DNA of 45,886 nucleotides from a candidate division WOR-3 bacterium (GCA_039804165.1 JBDRZZ010000015.1:1-45886); one strand, 5' to 3'. Positions 27,069 through 37,216 are shown, counted from the stretch's first letter. Translations and numbers: made by a program. The notes: a model not told the origin generated them from the sequence alone.

Positions 27069-28513
27069 GGGCTTTCTGGAGAAACATAAATAACTTTTTC
27101 TCTTTCTAAAATTACCGTACCCTTTGGCAGTCCCTTACCTCCTCTTACATACCTCCTTTCAGTATAAGAAACAGGAATCACTTTTGAATGTTTAGCCTTG
27201 CTAAATTTCGCAGCGTAATAAGCTGCATCATAAATGTCCTCCATAGGGGGATATTTATTTTTATCCTTAACCCTCAAAATTGTGTGTGAGCCAGGTGCAT
27301 TTTTTACATGGAGAAAAATATCGTAAGGACGAGCATAAGAAAAAGTAAGTTCATGATTAGATTCAGCGCTTTTCCCAACTAACACTTTAAAACCATTTCT
27401 TGTCATGAATGTTCTAAACTTATCTGGAATGATCTCTTCTTTCTCCTCCTCAGGTTTTTTATAAAATTTCTCAAATTCTTTTAAATCTTCCGCCTCTTTT
27501 AATTTTTCCTTTTTCTTTTTAAGAACCTCTAACTCCTTCTCTAATTCTTTTTTTCTCTTCTCTATAAATTCATCCCTCTTCTTTTCTCTTTTATAAAGAT
27601 CAAAATACCTTTGTGCATTCTCCTTTACAGAAAGAGAAGGGAAAAGGTCTACCTCTAATTTTCTTCCTAAATAATCAAGGAAAACTTTACCATTAGAAAC
27701 CTCTATTTTTTTCTCATAAGTTAAAAGGGCTTCTCCAATAAGAAGATAGTTCTCCTTTTTACTTTTATAATTGCTTAATTTTTCAATAATTCCTTCGGCT
27801 TTTTCTATTTTTTTCTGAATATTAAATTCTATCTCTTCTTTTACTCTTCTTAATTCTTCTTCTTTCTCCTTTTTCTCAAAATAATATAAAATAGCCTCAT
27901 TCATACTTCTGAATCTCTCGCCTTTGGGGAGAACAAAAGGTGAAATAACATCTTCAAAAACAGTTGGACCAAACTCTCTATTTGCAAAAGAATCCACAAA
28001 ATCTATCCCTTTTTCTCTTATTTTATTTATAAATTCCATAGATAATCCAGCTACTTTTTTCTTAGATATTATTGCCTCTATAATATCTTCCTTTTCGGCT
28101 GTTAGAATATTTATTACTTCTGGAAGCAAAGGGTAAACATATTCTCCCTCATAAATTCCCTTAAATGACTTAAATATTTTTTCTCCCTCAAAAAACAAAC
28201 AATCACTTCTCCTTCCAAAGATCTGGAATAGGATTTTAAAATTCTCTTCTAATTCTATAATTAGAATTCTATCTAAACCTACTTGCTCTATTTTCTTTAC
28301 TTTCTTTCCCTTAAAAAATGAAGAAAAGAAGCCTTCTCCTTTTATTTTCTTTAAAGAAATATATGGAGCATTTGGAGATAAATTTGCCGTTATAGATTTC
28401 TTTCCAAAAACGATTGAAATCTCTTTTCCTTTTCTCACAACATCTGTAATCAATAGGTCATTTTCGGGATTAAACTCTTTCAACAGATAATGAAGAACTA
28501 CTCCTGTAAACAT
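27065..28513 (-). CDS. NFACT-family ribosome quality-control protein (RqcH-like)
   Basis: RqcH/Rqc2 proteins bind stalled 50S subunits and add C-terminal Ala tails to nascent chains. The 482-residue protein has an NFACT-N domain with the Asp-Arg pair of GLDRIL (81-82), a helix-hairpin segment, a long Lys/Glu coiled coil (about 210-350) and a C-terminal NFACT-R domain with FRTFMTRNGFKVLVGKSAESN and the run YDIFLHVKNAPGSHTILR. It is somewhat shorter than the usual 550-580 residues. It starts 2 nt after tatC in an operon with translation and RNA genes, fitting a role in ribosome quality control. Confidence 0.88.
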   Translation of the reverse strand: MFTGVVLHYLLKEFNPENDLLITDVVRKGKEISIVFGKKSITANLSPNAPYISLKKIKGEGFFSSFFKGKKVKKIEQVGLDRILIIELEENFKILFQIFGRRSDCLFFEGEKIFKSFKGIYEGEYVYPLLPEVINILTAEKEDIIEAIISKKKVAGLSMEFINKIREKGIDFVDSFANREFGPTVFEDVISPFVLPKGERFRSMNEAILYYFEKKEKEEELRRVKEEIEFNIQKKIEKAEGIIEKLSNYKSKKENYLLIGEALLTYEKKIEVSNGKVFLDYLGRKLEVDLFPSLSVKENAQRYFDLYKREKKRDEFIEKRKKELEKELEVLKKKKEKLKEAEDLKEFEKFYKKPEEEKEEIIPDKFRTFMTRNGFKVLVGKSAESNHELTFSYARPYDIFLHVKNAPGSHTILRVKDKNKYPPMEDIYDAAYYAAKFSKAKHSKVIPVSYTERRYVRGGKGLPKGTVILEREKVIYVSPESP

Positions 28514-28515
28514 CT

Positions 28516-29214
28516 CTATTTATTTTTACTTCTACTTCCTAAAAAAGAAAAAATTATTGAAATAAAATAAAGAAAAAAAAGAGGAAAAGCCACAAAAACC
28601 ATTGTAACCACATCAACGGTTGGAGTTATAATGGCAGCAAAGACCAGGATAAATAATATTCCAAATCTCCAGTTATGGAAAAGCATAAGAGGAGTAATAA
28701 CACCTAATTTACTTAAAACAAAGAAAAAAACTGGCATTTCAAAAGAAATACCAAAACCAGCTAAAACCCAAAAAACAAAACTAAATAACTTCGTAATAGA
28801 AATAAGAGGAACCATAAAATCTGTCTGAAAAGACAAAAGAATTTTTAAAATATAAGGTAAAAATATAAAATAACCTAAGAAAAGCCCTCCATAAAAAAAA
28901 ACAATAAGAAAAAAGAGAAGAGGTCCTGCAAATCTTCTTTCTTCCTTAGTCAAAGCTGGAACCACAAAAAGATAAAGTTGATGGAGGATTAAAGGCAAAG
29001 CGATAACAAAGCCAGCCATAAAACTGAATTTAATTCTAATAAATAAAGCTTCCTGGGGAGCAAAAAAATAGGTCTTACCAACAAGATCTGTAAATAATTT
29101 TATAAACTTTCCAGAAAAAGGATAAAAAAAAACGCTTGAAAAAAGAAAAAAACAAATAGATAGAATAAGTCTCTTCCTTAATTCTTCAAGATGGTTCCAA
29201 AAATCCTCTTCCAT
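28516..29214 (-). CDS. tatC: Twin-arginine translocase subunit TatC
   Basis: TatC is the signal-binding core of the Tat pathway for folded proteins. The 232-residue protein has six membrane helices and the N-terminal HLEELRKRLI, which is the conserved cytosolic Arg/Glu surface that reads Tat signals. ALTKEERR lies before the third helix, and conserved Pro and Glu residues follow (FEMPVFFF). TatA/TatB are not in this window. It starts 29 nt after the pnp stop. Confidence 0.95.
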   Translation of the reverse strand: MEEDFWNHLEELRKRLILSICFFLFSSVFFYPFSGKFIKLFTDLVGKTYFFAPQEALFIRIKFSFMAGFVIALPLILHQLYLFVVPALTKEERRFAGPLLFFLIVFFYGGLFLGYFIFLPYILKILLSFQTDFMVPLISITKLFSFVFWVLAGFGISFEMPVFFFVLSKLGVITPLMLFHNWRFGILFILVFAAIITPTVDVVTMVFVAFPLFFLYFISIIFSFLGSRSKNK

Positions 29215-29243
29215 TTCAGGCGATATAATTTATATTCCCCTTT

Positions 29244-31349
29244 TTATTTATTCTTTCTTTTGGGATCCTTATCCTTATCTTTAGCAATAAGAGCCTTTCT
29301 TGAAAGATCTATTCTTCCGTCTTCTCCCACTCTTTTCACTTTAACTTTGAGTTTATCTCCAACAGAAAGAACATCCTCCACTCTATTAACATGGTAGTGA
29401 GCTATCTCGCTTATATGAATTAAACCATCCCTGCCTTCTCCAATAGAAACAATTGCACCAAAAGGAAGAAGTTTCTTCACCTCACCTTCATAAATTTCTC
29501 CTTCTTCAACATCTTTTATAGTTCTTCTAATCATTGACTCGGCTTTTTGAACAGATTCTTTATTGTCTCCAAAAATAGTGATAGCCCCTGTTTCATCATC
29601 TATTTCGATCTCAGTGTCACTTTCTCTAACAATCTTTTTAATTGTTTTCCCAGCAGGACCTATAATTCTACTTATTTTATCAACAGGAACTTCAAAAGTT
29701 AAAATTCGAGGAGCAAATTCTGATAGAGATTCTCGTGGAGCAGGTATTACTTTTTCCATTATTTCAATAATCTTAATTCTACCCTCTCTTGCTCGATTTA
29801 GACCCTCTTTAATGATATCAAGGGTCAAATCTTGTATCTTTGTATCAAGCTGAATCCCTGTAATACCTTCTCTTGTTCCTGCAACCTTAAAATCCATATC
29901 TCCCATATGATCTTCTTCACCTATAATATCTGTAAGAAGACGATAATTTCCTCCTTCCTTAACAAGCCCAACTGAAACTCCTGCAACATGCTTTTTTACA
30001 GGGACTCCCGCATCCATCAAAGCAAGAGAAGAAGCACAAACAGTAGCCATCGAAGAAGAACCGTTGGATTCAAGAATATCAGAGACGATTCTTATAGTAT
30101 AAGGGAATTTTTCTTCATTAGGAATTACTGGGAGAAGAGAATTCTCAGCAAGAATCCCATGCCCTATTTCCCTTCTTCCAGGTCCTTTTATCGCTTTAAC
30201 TTCTCCTACCGAAAAAGGTGGAAAGTTATAATGGACCATAAATCTCTTATAATCTTCTCCAATAAGATGATCTAATTTTTGTTCGTCTCTCTTTGAACCA
30301 AGAGTCACAGCAGACAAACTAACAGTCTCTCCTCTTCTAAAGATCGCGGAACCATGAGGACGAGGCAAAGCTCTCACCTTACACTCAATGGGTCTAATCT
30401 CATCCAAATTTCTACCGTCTATTCTTTTTCCTTCTTCTAAAATCATTTTCCTCATTAACTCTTTTTGTCTCTCCTCTATTATCATCTCAACATATCTACA
30501 TTCTTCTTCTGAATATCTTTTTTTAACATCCTCAAGAATTTCTTTCTTCAAAATCTTCCTTTCCTCTTTATAAGGAGTTGTATTCAACTTATAAATAAAG
30601 GAACCATATCTTGAAACAACTTCCTCTCTCAATTTATCTGGAATTTTTATAGGTTCAAAAACTTTTTTGGGCTTCCCAATCTTTTCCGCAAATTTCCTCT
30701 GGAACTGTACAATCCTTTCCACTTCTCTATGAGCTATTTCTATTGCTGAATAAACTTTACTATCCTCCACATCATCTAATTTTCCTTCAATCATTGTAAC
30801 TGCAGAAGAAGTCCCAGCAACAACGAGATCCATTTTACTCTGAGCAAGCTGGGAAACCGTAGGATTTATTATAAAACTATCTCCAACTAATCCAATTCTA
30901 ACTGCTCCTATCGGACCATCAAAAGGAATATCTGAAATTGCAAGAGCAAGAGAAGCTGCAAGGATTGCGAGATTAGGTGTATCATTTTCTTGATCGTGCG
31001 AAAGGACCATAATGACTATCTGCGTTTCCTTTGCATATCCTTCTGGAATTAATGGTCTTATGGGTCTATCCACCAATCTTGAAACCAAAATTTCCTTTTC
31101 AGAAGGTTTCCCTTCTCTTTTGAAAAATCCTCCAGGAATCTTACCTGCTGAATATGTCCGTTCAAGATAATCTACGACAAGAGGAGCAAAAGAAACTTCC
31201 TTTTCTTCCTCCTCCTTAGAACAAACAGTGGCAAGAACCACTGTTCCACCAAGGGAAACAAAAACTGAGCCTTCAGCTTGTCTTGCTAAAGAACCAGTTT
31301 CAAAGCATATTTCTTTTCCTCCAACAATCAAACAATCTCTAAACTCCAT
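29244..31349 (-). CDS. pnp: Polyribonucleotide nucleotidyltransferase
   Basis: PNPase degrades RNA 3' to 5' by phosphorolysis. The 701-residue protein has two RNase PH domains; the second carries FPPFSVGEVKAIKGPGRREIGHG and MGDMDFKVAGT. A KH domain with IIGPAGKTIKKI (about 563-574) and a C-terminal S1 domain (EGEIYEGEVKKLLPFGAIV to about 690) follow, then a Lys/Asp-rich tail. It follows rpsO by 20 nt, the widely conserved rpsO-pnp arrangement. Confidence 0.98.
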   Translation of the reverse strand: MEFRDCLIVGGKEICFETGSLARQAEGSVFVSLGGTVVLATVCSKEEEEKEVSFAPLVVDYLERTYSAGKIPGGFFKREGKPSEKEILVSRLVDRPIRPLIPEGYAKETQIVIMVLSHDQENDTPNLAILAASLALAISDIPFDGPIGAVRIGLVGDSFIINPTVSQLAQSKMDLVVAGTSSAVTMIEGKLDDVEDSKVYSAIEIAHREVERIVQFQRKFAEKIGKPKKVFEPIKIPDKLREEVVSRYGSFIYKLNTTPYKEERKILKKEILEDVKKRYSEEECRYVEMIIEERQKELMRKMILEEGKRIDGRNLDEIRPIECKVRALPRPHGSAIFRRGETVSLSAVTLGSKRDEQKLDHLIGEDYKRFMVHYNFPPFSVGEVKAIKGPGRREIGHGILAENSLLPVIPNEEKFPYTIRIVSDILESNGSSSMATVCASSLALMDAGVPVKKHVAGVSVGLVKEGGNYRLLTDIIGEEDHMGDMDFKVAGTREGITGIQLDTKIQDLTLDIIKEGLNRAREGRIKIIEIMEKVIPAPRESLSEFAPRILTFEVPVDKISRIIGPAGKTIKKIVRESDTEIEIDDETGAITIFGDNKESVQKAESMIRRTIKDVEEGEIYEGEVKKLLPFGAIVSIGEGRDGLIHISEIAHYHVNRVEDVLSVGDKLKVKVKRVGEDGRIDLSRKALIAKDKDKDPKRKNK

Positions 31350-31369
31350 TGTTAAACCCCATTTTATTT

Positions 31370-31639
31370 TTAAAATCTTATTTTTAAAGCTTTGATAACT
31401 TCTTCAAATCTTTTATAATCTTTCCTTCTTAGATATTTAAGTAACTTCTTCCTCTTAGATGCTAAATTCACAAGACCTCTTTCGGAATGAAAGTCTTTCT
31501 TGTGTCTATCAAGATGCTCTGTAAGTTCTTTTATTCTTTCTGTAATTATAGCTATTTGAACCTCTGGAGAACCTGTATCGTTTTTATGTCGCTGGAACTT
31601 CTTTATTAATTCTTGTTTTTTCCGAGTGGTAATTCCCAT
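31370..31639 (-). CDS. rpsO: Ribosomal protein S15
   Basis: The 89 residues are the standard length. The family pattern is clear: [42 protein letters not shown] (in two adjoining parts) and the C-terminal [19 protein letters not shown]15 binds 16S rRNA helices 20-22 early in 30S assembly. An AAGGAGG ribosome site lies 7 nt upstream, and the start overlaps the end of ribF by 34 nt. Confidence 0.98.
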   Translation of the reverse strand: MGITTRKKQELIKKFQRHKNDTGSPEVQIAIITERIKELTEHLDRHKKDFHSERGLVNLASKRKKLLKYLRRKDYKRFEEVIKALKIRF

Positions 31640-32574
31640 TTATAAACCTCCTTAAGATTTTTCAATGTTTCTTCTTCAGTTTTTTTTATACTTTCTCTTA
31701 GAGAACCCTCCGAAGAGAAAAACTCCTTCTTTCTTATTAATGAGTAGAGAAAACATCTTATCCTTTCACCATATATATCCTTTGAAAAACCAAAGATGTG
31801 AGCTTCTACTTTCAAACGATTTATCCCAAGAGTAGGAGAAGAACCAATATAAACCATTGCAGGAAAATTTTCTTCTCCAAGTTCAACAATTGAAGAATAT
31901 ACACCTTCTAAGGGTAACAGTTTATACTCTGAGTCTATCTCAAGATTTGCAGTAGGATACCCCAAAGTTCTTCCAACCTCATCTCCTTTGGTAACCTTTC
32001 CTTCTATCAAATAAGGATGTCCAAGCATCTCACAAGCGCTTTTCATTTTTCCCTTTCTCAAAAATTCTCTAATTTTAGAACTTTTCACCACTTTATTCCC
32101 TATTCTAACTGGAGGAACAACAAAGACACGAAGTCCCAAATCCTCTCCTATCTTCTTTAAAAATTCAGAATCTCCTTTTTTCCCTTTTCCAAAGTGATGA
32201 TCAAAACCTATTATAATTCCTTTCGGATTCATTCTTTCTTTTATAATTGATTTTAAGAAATCTTCTGGGCACATTTGCGAAATCTCTGGAGAAAACCTAA
32301 GAATTATCACTTCTTTTACCAAATATTTTTTTAAGAAAAAAATCTTCTCCCTAATTGTAGTGAGTAAGAAAGGTTCTTTTATTTCATTTATCCTAATAAA
32401 GGGATGTGGGTCATAAGTAAGAACAGAAATATCCCCCTCTTCTTTCCCTTTCTTAATTAAAACCTGATGACCAAGATGAACACCATCAAAATTTCCCATT
32501 GCGAGAAAACCAGAAACTTGGGGAAGTTTATTCAAATCTTCAATTACTGAATACTCTAACAGGTTGGACTGCAT
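31606..32574 (-). CDS. ribF: Bifunctional riboflavin kinase/FMN adenylyltransferase
   Basis: RibF makes FMN and then FAD. The N-terminal adenylyltransferase has [12 protein letters not shown] and the later [11 protein letters not shown]. The C-terminal riboflavin kinase has [10 protein letters not shown] and a late [19 protein letters not shown]. At 322 residues the length is normal. The start lies 35 nt inside the end of truB, and its end overlaps rpsO. The truB-ribF-rpsO-pnp order is conserved in many bacteria. Confidence 0.95.
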   Translation of the reverse strand: MQSNLLEYSVIEDLNKLPQVSGFLAMGNFDGVHLGHQVLIKKGKEEGDISVLTYDPHPFIRINEIKEPFLLTTIREKIFFLKKYLVKEVIILRFSPEISQMCPEDFLKSIIKERMNPKGIIIGFDHHFGKGKKGDSEFLKKIGEDLGLRVFVVPPVRIGNKVVKSSKIREFLRKGKMKSACEMLGHPYLIEGKVTKGDEVGRTLGYPTANLEIDSEYKLLPLEGVYSSIVELGEENFPAMVYIGSSPTLGINRLKVEAHIFGFSKDIYGERIRCFLYSLIRKKEFFSSEGSLRESIKKTEEETLKNLKEVYKWELPLGKNKN

Positions 32575-33436
32575 ATATTTCTCCCTTCCCTATTCCCAAA
32601 AGATTTCCTCTAACATCCTTCACTTGATATATCCCTTTTGGATAAAAACCCCTAACTTTATTCCCGTGAATAAAATCCCATACACTTTCTTCTCTTAGGG
32701 TGATTGTTTCTAAGTGAGGCAAGGCTTTACTAAATTTCACCACCTCAAAATTTCCAGATTCAATATCCGAAAGAGTATAAGCATCATCAATAACAAAAGG
32801 GCCTACTCTGAGTCTAACAAGCTTATATAAATGCGCACCACAACCCAAAGCTTCTCCTATATCTCTTGCTAAAGCTCTCATATAAGTTCCACGTTTTGCC
32901 AAACATCTAAATTCTATAAAAGGAGAAGAAAAGTTAATCAATTCAAGTTTCTCTACCCAAACCTCTCTTTCAGGAAGACTTTCTATCTTTTCTCCCTTTC
33001 TTGCTTTATTATATAACCTTTCTCCATCTTTTTTTACAGCACTATAAAGAGGAACAACTTGCTTAAAATTCCCTTTAAATTTAGAAATAACCTTTTCTAT
33101 TTCTTCTACAGTAAAATTAGGAACCTCTCTTTCAAGAATTACTTTCCCATCAGGATCATCGGTGTCTGTAACAACACCTAATTTAATTGTCCCTATATAC
33201 TCTTTCTCGTCTCCTAAAAAATCCATTAACTTTGTGGCTTTCCCATATAGAATCAAAACAAGCCCTTCTGCAAATGGATCCAATGTTCCTGCATGCCCAG
33301 CTTTTTTAAGATGTAATAAAGCCTTCACTCTATTCAAAAGATATGTTGTTCTTATGCCCGAGGGTTTATTAACCAGAATTAAACCATCAGAAGGAAAGTT
33401 GGCATGAAATTCTATAGTTTGACGTTTCAAATGCAT
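32540..33436 (-). CDS. truB: tRNA pseudouridine-55 synthase
   Basis: TruB modifies U55 in the T-loop of tRNAs. The catalytic motif GHAGTLDPFAEGLV contains the Asp nucleophile; GLILVNKPSG precedes it, and YSAVKKDGERLYNKARKGE and KRGTYMRALARDIGE follow. I choose the ATG at 33436 (298 residues), because the longer frame to 33532 adds residues that only read through the preceding barrel gene. Even so, the first 50 nt overlap that gene. A C-terminal PUA-like tail is present. Confidence 0.92.
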   Translation of the reverse strand: MHLKRQTIEFHANFPSDGLILVNKPSGIRTTYLLNRVKALLHLKKAGHAGTLDPFAEGLVLILYGKATKLMDFLGDEKEYIGTIKLGVVTDTDDPDGKVILEREVPNFTVEEIEKVISKFKGNFKQVVPLYSAVKKDGERLYNKARKGEKIESLPEREVWVEKLELINFSSPFIEFRCLAKRGTYMRALARDIGEALGCGAHLYKLVRLRVGPFVIDDAYTLSDIESGNFEVVKFSKALPHLETITLREESVWDFIHGNKVRGFYPKGIYQVKDVRGNLLGIGKGEIYAVQPVRVFSN

Positions 33437-34394
33437 AAATATACTGATCCATAGAAACATCAATAAGAAATCTCTTGTTGAGATTAAATCCTGCTCCAAA
33501 AGTGGGCCCTTCTCTCTTTCCAACCTTATCAATGAAATATCCTATTCTAAAAGAAAAAAGATCTTTAACTGTATATTCTAAACCTCCCGCCTTCCAAGAA
33601 TCCTTCACAATCTCACTAAAGTTCGTATATCTAACACCCACAAGAATTCCTATCAGATCTAAATTTAAATTTAATTTATGAAAACCTCCTCTCAAAATAT
33701 CAAACGATGTTCCTAATCTTAACATCCTTGGAAGGGGGTCACTCTCTCCATTTTCTATATAAGTTATTTCAGGGCCTAAATTCTGAAGGGCAATTCCTAA
33801 ACGAAATGAGTCATATAAACAATATAATAAAGAAAGATCCACTGCCCAAGCCTGCCCACTTCCACCAGAACCACTAATTCCAAGTAACTCTCTTACAACA
33901 TCTTCTGGAGCTAAGAAAGAATAAATATACTTCATTCCTATTCCTAAACCAAGTTTATCTAACAATCTCAAAGAACCTCCAATCTTAACAGCCACATCAT
34001 ATGTTCTCCATTTCCTATTATAAGTAGTATCATCCTCTTTCCTCGCCTCAGTCTCTCCTGTTGTAAGATACGTTACTGCAAAATTCAAATTTAAATCTTT
34101 CCCAAGAGGATATACTAAACTTAAATATTCATAATACATACCAGGCCAAAGGCCACTTAACCAGTTAGCATGTTGGAGCCCTAATTCTATACCATTTTTG
34201 AAAGCCAAGGATCCGTCATTATAATAGGTAGAAAAAATGTCGCCTTTAGAAGCAGTAAAGGCTCCCCCCATTCCTGTGGCTCTTGAACCAGGAAAAATCA
34301 TTAAAAAAACAGCCCCTGCTTGAAGAGAATTACCAAAAGCTATGCTTGGCAAAATTAATATTACGCTTAACAAAAAAGATATAAACTTTTTCAT
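33387..34394 (-). CDS. PorV-like outer-membrane beta-barrel protein
   Basis: The 335-residue protein has a classical signal peptide (cleavage after SIAFG near residue 21) and then FLMIFPGSRATGMGGAFTA, the signature N-terminus of PorV/UPF0164 barrels, with a YYNDGSLAF region where relatives have NPA. Alternating strands run to a C-terminus ending in Phe (CQLSF), as for many outer-membrane barrels. In Bacteroidetes PorV shuttles type IX cargo to the cell surface; a sorting-domain remnant occurs at 1.4-1.9 kb here. It is the first gene of the truB-ribF-rpsO-pnp-tatC-NFACT operon, with its own promoter and an AGGAGG site. Confidence 0.82.
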   Translation of the reverse strand: MKKFISFLLSVILILPSIAFGNSLQAGAVFLMIFPGSRATGMGGAFTASKGDIFSTYYNDGSLAFKNGIELGLQHANWLSGLWPGMYYEYLSLVYPLGKDLNLNFAVTYLTTGETEARKEDDTTYNRKWRTYDVAVKIGGSLRLLDKLGLGIGMKYIYSFLAPEDVVRELLGISGSGGSGQAWAVDLSLLYCLYDSFRLGIALQNLGPEITYIENGESDPLPRMLRLGTSFDILRGGFHKLNLNLDLIGILVGVRYTNFSEIVKDSWKAGGLEYTVKDLFSFRIGYFIDKVGKREGPTFGAGFNLNKRFLIDVSMDQYIYAFETSNYRISCQLSF

Positions 34395-34426
34395 CTTTTA
34401 TCCTCCTAAGAAAAATTTTTATTTTA

Positions 34427-34454
34427 AAGATAACAAAAAACAAATTAATGTCAA
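34427..34454 (-). promoter_or_regulatory. Promoter of the porV-like operon
   Basis: Minus-strand TTGACA (34449-34454), 16-nt spacer and TATCTT (34427-34432). A leader of about 25 nt with AGGAGG then leads to the ATG at 34394. Confidence 0.7.
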
Positions 34455-34523
34455 CCCCTATTTTGCTAAAAGTTCTTAGTGTTTTTAAAAAAGACTTATT
34501 CTAATCCATTTAAGTTCCATTTT

Positions 34524-36575
34524 TTATCCAACATCTAAAAATTCTGCTTTTTTTCTTATCTTATCAATTTCTTCTAAGAACCTATATTCTAAACGGCCTT
34601 CGAGAATCTTATTCACCGCATTTCTAACTTCTCCAATTATATCCCTATCTCCAAATGGATCAAAAAACTTAAAATCTGGGAATCCATGCTGTTTTATCCC
34701 AAAAAACTCTCCGGGTCCTCTTAACTGCAAATCAACCTCCGACAATTTAAAACCTGAAGATACTTTCTCTAAAGTAATAAGCCTCTTTTTAGCTTTATCT
34801 GAAATCCTTTTTTCCTCTGCAACCATTATAAAATAGGATTTCCCTCCACCCCTTCCAATCCTTCCTCTAAGCTGATGGAGTTGTGCAAGTCCAAACCTAT
34901 CTGCGTCTTCCACAACCATAATATTAGCTTCAGGGATATCGATTCCAACCTCAATAACTGTTGTGGCAATTAATACATTATATTTATCCTCCTTAAAACC
35001 TTTAATAATTTCCTCCTTTTCCTCATTTTTCATCTTTCCATGTAAAATAGCAACTTTTAAATCTTCAAAGAAATTCCTTTTTATTCTCTCTGCTTCTTCC
35101 TCTATAGAGTGTAAATCCAAACTTGAAGACTCCTCAATAAGTGGAAATACAATATATGCCTTATTTCCTTCTTTCACTTTCTCTCTTATCCAATTATATA
35201 CTTCTTTTCTTTTTTCCACTTGTCTAATCCATTTAGTCTTTGGAAAAATTCTCCCAGGTGGTAATTCATCTATTGAGGAAAGATCCAATTCTCCATAAAC
35301 TGAAAGAGCCAGGGTCCTGGGAATAGGAGTAGCTGACATAACAAGAACATCAGGGACACCTTCTTTTCTTATCTTTGCTCTCTGATTTACCCCAAAACGA
35401 TGTTGCTCATCAATTACTACAAGGCCAAGGTTTGGAATCTCAACATCCTCTTCAAGAAGGGCATGAGTCCCTAAAATGATCCCTCTTTTTTCCTTTATTT
35501 CCCTTAGAATCTTCTTCCTCTCTGTCTCTTTCATATTACCCACAAGTAACCATAAAGGAATAGAAAAAGAAGACAAAAATTTCTTAAGAACTAAAAAATG
35601 CTGGAAAGCCAAAATTTCTGTTGGAACCATAAAAACAGCATTAAAATCATTGCCAACGGCGATTAACATTGCAACTAATGCAACGATTGTTTTCCCAGAA
35701 CCAACATCTCCTTGAAGAAGTCTATTCATAGGATAAGGTTTCTCCATATCTCTTTTTATCTCGGAAATCACTTTTTTCTGAGAAGAAGTCAACTCAAAGG
35801 GAAGAGAAGATAAAAAATCTTCAATTAAAGCCAAATTTGTCTTAAAAGAAATTCCTTTTTCTTTCTTTATTTCTTCCTTTTTAAGAGCAAGGAATAACTG
35901 TAAATAAAAAAGTTCATCAAAAGCCAATCTTCTTTTTGCCTTTTCCAAAGCTTCTTCACTTTGAGGAAAATGCAAATTAAATAAAGCTTCCTTTAGACTC
36001 ATTAACTTATAAAATTTCTTTATCTCAATTGGTAAAGGATCTTCAATCTTATCCACAACAGCCTGAAGAACATAATTTGCTGTTCTTCTCATAAACCTTT
36101 GCCCAATATTTTTCACAAGAGGATAAACAGGAATAATTCTTCCCGTGTGAATCAGATTTGTTTCTTCTTTGGTTAAAAACTCGTAATCAGGATTTGTGAT
36201 ATATAAACCTCTAAAATATTCAACTTTCCCACTTAAGAAAACTTCCTGCCCTATCTTAAATCTTTCTTTCACCCAAGACTGATTAAACCATCTTCCGATA
36301 ATAACTCCAGTCCCATCATAAACTGCAACATCAGAAAGAAGAGTTCCTTTTATAGATCTTTTTGCATTCACAGAGATAACTTTACCAGTAATAGTAACCT
36401 CTTCATTAACCCTAACATCTTTAATAGACTTAATCTGACTTCTATCAAGATATCTTCTTGGAGCAAGATAAAGAAAATCTTTTATAGTGAAAATTCCTAA
36501 TTGAGAAAGTAATCTTGCCTTCTTAGGGCCAACTCCTTTAACCCACTTTATTGAATCAGTTATTTTTAAAGACAA
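34524..36575 (-). CDS. recG: ATP-dependent DNA helicase RecG
   Basis: RecG remodels stalled forks and recombination intermediates. The 683-residue protein has an N-terminal helix-hairpin segment (KWVKGVGPKKARLL), an OB-fold wedge domain (about 55-140), Walker A GDVGSGKT (289-296), DEQH box (389-392) and the C-terminal helicase half with QLRGRIGRGGGKSYF. It begins 23 nt after the tonB stop and is the last gene of the PATAN/ExbBD operon. Its presence there is probably incidental, as no functional link is known. Confidence 0.97.
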   Translation of the reverse strand: MSLKITDSIKWVKGVGPKKARLLSQLGIFTIKDFLYLAPRRYLDRSQIKSIKDVRVNEEVTITGKVISVNAKRSIKGTLLSDVAVYDGTGVIIGRWFNQSWVKERFKIGQEVFLSGKVEYFRGLYITNPDYEFLTKEETNLIHTGRIIPVYPLVKNIGQRFMRRTANYVLQAVVDKIEDPLPIEIKKFYKLMSLKEALFNLHFPQSEEALEKAKRRLAFDELFYLQLFLALKKEEIKKEKGISFKTNLALIEDFLSSLPFELTSSQKKVISEIKRDMEKPYPMNRLLQGDVGSGKTIVALVAMLIAVGNDFNAVFMVPTEILAFQHFLVLKKFLSSFSIPLWLLVGNMKETERKKILREIKEKRGIILGTHALLEEDVEIPNLGLVVIDEQHRFGVNQRAKIRKEGVPDVLVMSATPIPRTLALSVYGELDLSSIDELPPGRIFPKTKWIRQVEKRKEVYNWIREKVKEGNKAYIVFPLIEESSSLDLHSIEEEAERIKRNFFEDLKVAILHGKMKNEEKEEIIKGFKEDKYNVLIATTVIEVGIDIPEANIMVVEDADRFGLAQLHQLRGRIGRGGGKSYFIMVAEEKRISDKAKKRLITLEKVSSGFKLSEVDLQLRGPGEFFGIKQHGFPDFKFFDPFGDRDIIGEVRNAVNKILEGRLEYRFLEEIDKIRKKAEFLDVG

Positions 36576-36598
36576 ATTTTAAAAAATATAAACTTTCT

Positions 36599-37213
36599 CT
36601 AATCTTCCAATTTAAACGTCACAGGAAAAGAAAGCCAAACATCTACAGGATTATCTCTCTGCATCGCAGGTGTAAATCTTAGCAAATAAGCTCTTTTCTT
36701 TGCTTCCTCATCAATAGCAGGATAAAGAGGTTTTTTTACAATAACTTGCCTAACCTTTCCCTCTTTATCTACCCATAACTCAAGATAAAGAGTTCCTTCT
36801 ATTCCCAATCTTTTAGCCACTTCCGGATAAAAATCCATCACTTTTGGATTTAAAACCTTTGGCGGAACCTCATAGTAAACAAACTTAGGGGGAGGGACTT
36901 CAACATCAGCTTCTTTTTTCTCAAAACCCGAAAAATCAGTCTTTTCAATTGTTTCCGCCTCAACCTCCTTATCACTTTTAGCTGCTACAGGCATCTTAGG
37001 TTTTGGAGGAGGTGGTGGTTTCACAATATTCTGTAACTGAGGGGGAAGTTTGTCGACCTCTATTGGCTTTGGTGTAGGAGGAGTGTAAGGTTTTCTCTCT
37101 ATTTCTGGAATAAAAATAAACCCAAGAATTAATAGGACAAGAGCTGTAAGAAAACCTATCCTCATATTTAGGGGATACCTTCTCTTTATATCAATTGTTT
37201 TTTCTCTATCCAT
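36599..37213 (-). CDS. tonB: TonB-family energy transducer
   Basis: One membrane helix (about 20-36) follows a short basic cytosolic tail. A Pro/Lys-rich periplasmic stretch (KPPPPPKPKMP, about 65-75) and a C-terminal TonB domain (YPEVAKRLGIEGTLYLELWVDKEG, then RYLLRFTPA-type motif AYLLRFTPA) complete it. TonB passes energy from the ExbB/ExbD motor to outer-membrane partners. It is encoded directly behind exbB and two exbD genes. Confidence 0.92.
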   Translation of the reverse strand: MDREKTIDIKRRYPLNMRIGFLTALVLLILGFIFIPEIERKPYTPPTPKPIEVDKLPPQLQNIVKPPPPPKPKMPVAAKSDKEVEAETIEKTDFSGFEKKEADVEVPPPKFVYYEVPPKVLNPKVMDFYPEVAKRLGIEGTLYLELWVDKEGKVRQVIVKKPLYPAIDEEAKKRAYLLRFTPAMQRDNPVDVWLSFPVTFKLED

Positions 37214-37216
37214 TAC

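Noticed and set aside
33437-33532. A 32-residue N-terminal extension of TruB.
   Set aside because: It only reads through the barrel gene in another frame and does not resemble TruB; the ATG at 33436 is nearer the conserved start.
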